Below are positions 62,222 through 64,000 of a stretch of DNA of 64,000 bases, one piece after another. The position numbers were made by a program, and so were the translations under genes. The notes beneath the pieces were generated by a model. It worked only from the letters and a program-made list of their open reading frames with translations. It did not search any database and was not told where the DNA came from. Positions within the stretch are counted from its first letter, which is position 1, and each line of letters opens with the position of its first letter. The stretch lies in contig NZ_CP012882.1 of the NCBI RefSeq assembly GCF_002224265.1, forward strand, positions 682,001 to 746,000, in the 5' to 3' direction. The stretch is from Vibrio vulnificus NBRC 15645 = ATCC 27562. Lineage in GTDB: Bacteria; Pseudomonadota; Gammaproteobacteria; Enterobacterales; Vibrionaceae.

Positions 62222-63346
62222 ATGCAATTTTCTCTCGAGCATTATCTGGAAGAGTTAAAACCGCTGATCAACGTTGATTGTGGTACCTACACCCTAGAAG
62301 GCATCGAATGTATTGCCAGCCAGTTTGAGCAAAAGTTTCAAGCGATGAACGGCTGGCAGCTCAAGCGTGTTGACTGCGGTAAAGCCGGTGTCGGCCTTGA
62401 AATTCGCAACCAACCGGATGCCGCGCAGATCGATGTGATGATGATTGGTCACATGGATACGGTGTTCCCAGTCGGGACGGCAGCCGCGCGCCCGATGTCG
62501 CAAGACGCTGAGAAAGCGTACGGCCCAGGCGTGTCGGACATGAAATCTGGCTTGCTCAACATCGTATACGCGATGCGCAATTTGGACCAAGCCGTGCTGG
62601 ATAAGCTTTCTATCTGCATTTGCATGAACCCAGACGAAGAAACAGGCTCTGGCGATTCGGTTGAATGGATTCAATCGGTCGCCAAACTGGCCAAAAACGT
62701 GCTGGTGGCAGAAGCCGCCCGCGCCGATGGCGGCTTAGTGAAAGCACGTAAAGGTATGGCGGGTTACAAGATCAACTTCAAAGGCATTGCGGCCCACGCG
62801 GGTAACGACCCTGAAAAAGGCCGCAGCGCGATCACCGAAATGGCGCAGTGGATCATGGCAATCAATGCGATGACCAACTTTGAATCGGGCACCACGTTAA
62901 ACGTGGGTGTGGTGTCTGGTGGTGCGGGCGCCAACATTGTGCCGGAACACGCGCAAGCGGTAGTCGACGTACGTTTCTGGAACAACGCAGAATACGATGA
63001 TGTAGACACCAAGCTCAATGCCATGGCGCAAACACCCTTTGTGGACGGCGTCAGTGTCACCATCGAGCGCGATGCGTACAAGCCGTCTATGGTGCCAAGC
63101 GAGCAGACGGAAGGTCTGATGCAGTTGGTGGAAAGCGCCGCGCAAGAGCTGTCGATTGATCTGAACTGGCACGCGGTGGGCGGTGGCTCTGATGCGAACA
63201 ACACGGCGATTTTGGGTGTTCCTACCCTTGATGGTTTGGGCCCAATTGGCGCGGGTTTCCACAGCGATCAAGAGTATCTAGTGCTGGCCTCGATTGAACC
63301 TCGTATCCGTATGCTGATGCGTGTGCTTGAAAAACTGGCAGCTTAA
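62222..63346 (+). CDS. M20-family metallopeptidase (glutamate carboxypeptidase-like)
   Basis: The 374-residue cytoplasmic enzyme has the di-zinc site: GHMDTVFP (His, ~76), GPGVSDMKSG (bridging Asp, ~107), the catalytic and metal glutamates in NPDEETGSGD (~138), AEAARADGGL and the C-terminal HSDQEY. A central dimerisation domain lies between (~175-285). This order matches carboxypeptidase G2-type M20 enzymes, which remove C-terminal glutamate or cut dipeptides. It is co-transcribed with yjiHG, suggesting that the membrane pair handles its substrate or product. Confidence 0.9.
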   Translation: MQFSLEHYLEELKPLINVDCGTYTLEGIECIASQFEQKFQAMNGWQLKRVDCGKAGVGLEIRNQPDAAQIDVMMIGHMDTVFPVGTAAARPMSQDAEKAYGPGVSDMKSGLLNIVYAMRNLDQAVLDKLSICICMNPDEETGSGDSVEWIQSVAKLAKNVLVAEAARADGGLVKARKGMAGYKINFKGIAAHAGNDPEKGRSAITEMAQWIMAINAMTNFESGTTLNVGVVSGGAGANIVPEHAQAVVDVRFWNNAEYDDVDTKLNAMAQTPFVDGVSVTIERDAYKPSMVPSEQTEGLMQLVESAAQELSIDLNWHAVGGGSDANNTAILGVPTLDGLGPIGAGFHSDQEYLVLASIEPRIRMLMRVLEKLAA

Positions 63347-63376
63347 ACGTTTAACTGTTTAATAACGCATTAAATT

Positions 63377-63415
63377 AAAACCCCGTGGTATCGCATGACC
63401 ACGGGGTTTTTGTTT
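63377..63415 (+). terminator. Intrinsic terminator of the yjiHG-M20 operon
   Basis: The 12-bp stem AAAACCCCGTGG/CCACGGGGTTTT has a 10-nt loop and is followed by TTGTTT. Confidence 0.9.
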
Positions 63416-63514
63416 GGCTGTGAGTTTGTGCCACAGGTTTCAATCTTGAACCTGTCATTTCTACTTGGTCTCTTCTACGCTTTCATCAATGTATCCACAA
63501 AGGAAGTACTCACT

Positions 63515-63904
63515 ATGACTATGAAAGCATTATTGATCACTCTGGTTATCGGGCTGGCAACGTCACCACTGGCGTTGGCTGAAAAACCGAACTGGGCAGG
63601 GGAAGGCAAACCCAGCAAGGAAGCGGTGGAACAACATGCCGAAGAAATGATGCAAAAACACTGTGACAAGAAAGACAAAGAGTGCCTGAAAAAACGAGAG
63701 AAAGAGCAGAAACAAGCCGCCAAAGAAAAAGGCAAGAAAGAAGAAAAAATGGCGATGAAAGAGCAAAAAATGCAGGACAAAGAAGCACGTAAACAGGCGC
63801 TGAAAGAGAAAAAGCAAGCGTTAAAAGATCAACGCGAAAAGCTTGAAATGGAAGAAGAAAAGATCGAAAAAGAGCTCAAAAAACTGGAGGAAGATGACGA
63901 GTAA
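63515..63904 (+). CDS. Small exported lysine/glutamate-rich helical protein
   Basis: The 129-residue protein has a signal peptide (MTMKALLITLVIGLATSPLALA) and a mature part made almost wholly of K, E, Q, A and M in one long helix with heptad-like repeats. Two cysteines (KHCDKKDKECLKK) may form a disulfide. I do not recognise a family; low complexity makes similarity searches unreliable. AAGGAAG lies 9 bp before ATG 63515. It lies alone after the yjiHG terminator. Confidence 0.7.
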   Translation: MTMKALLITLVIGLATSPLALAEKPNWAGEGKPSKEAVEQHAEEMMQKHCDKKDKECLKKREKEQKQAAKEKGKKEEKMAMKEQKMQDKEARKQALKEKKQALKDQREKLEMEEEKIEKELKKLEEDDE

Positions 63905-64000
63905 ATTGTCGCCAATTTCTCATCGCTTACCTCGAGGTGTCTCTCTTTGCCATTCGCGCAAGGAGAGACATTTACTCAGCACCGATTAAGTATTTCTTTA

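Noticed and set aside
63475..63817. Minus-strand open frames very rich in Phe, Leu and Ser
   Set aside because: They are the reverse complement of the lysine/glutamate-rich gene and have no ribosome binding site.

Overview
The window looks like chromosomal DNA of a Vibrio, probably chromosome 2 of a species in the V. vulnificus / V. parahaemolyticus group. This is inferred from the gene families (MalS, YjiHG, KdgF, a DUF3360-type permease, a SoxR-controlled MFS exporter), the GC content near 45-48%, and dense small operons. No rRNA, intact tRNA, CRISPR array or replication origin was seen. One complete IS1182-type insertion sequence is present.

Layout. 1-5 kb (minus strand): the 5' part of an EF-G-like GTPase behind a possibly structured leader, then an overlapping operon of a solute-binding lipoprotein, a membrane diguanylate cyclase and a GNAT acetyltransferase. 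5.3-7.8 kb: a 5'-truncated glucose-type PTS gene, then an MFS exporter divergent from soxR with a SoxR box between them. 7.8-14.1 kb: an iron-sulfur photolyase/cryptochrome, an AraC regulator with a PEBP protein, a Nudix hydrolase, and a hybrid histidine kinase with a sulfite-oxidase-fold periplasmic partner. 14.5-18.8 kb: an RND efflux pair. 19-27 kb: a small secreted protein behind a sigma-54-type promoter, two MscS-type channels, a phytase-like secreted protein, an ACT protein and a DUF3360 permease. 27-30 kb: an AT-rich insert with a chemoreceptor and a small coiled-coil protein.

30.2-33.5 kb and 56.2-57.8 kb together encode breakdown of unsaturated uronates from pectin or alginate-like polymers: KdgR, KduD, a broken ygjV, KdgF, an RpiB-type isomerase (possibly standing in for KduI), then KdgK and Eda. 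KdgR-like operators precede both parts. About 22 kb of unrelated DNA separates the two halves.

35.4-54.6 kb is the most interesting part. It carries a TamA-like outer-membrane protein, a phospholipase-D-type lipoprotein, an esterase-fold lipoprotein lacking its catalytic serine, another outer-membrane barrel protein, an AaeXAB-like efflux operon, an aspartate/alanine antiporter with aspartate 4-decarboxylase and pyridoxal kinase, a patatin-like lipoprotein, a small secreted protein, a LysR regulator and a second barrel protein. Six promoter regions here share a 28-bp composite motif: a 17-bp dyad G(TA/AT)GGR-N5-YCC(TA/AT)C, then exactly 6 bp, then GATTA, always oriented toward the gene. A weaker seventh copy precedes the last gene. 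This looks like an undescribed regulon for envelope lipid remodelling and aspartate decarboxylation, perhaps controlled by the local LysR protein.

58-64 kb: periplasmic alpha-amylase MalS, a DUF302 protein, the YjiH-YjiG membrane pair with an M20 peptidase, and a small charged secreted protein. Many start codons below were moved downstream of the longest possible start to match a Shine-Dalgarno sequence or signal peptide.
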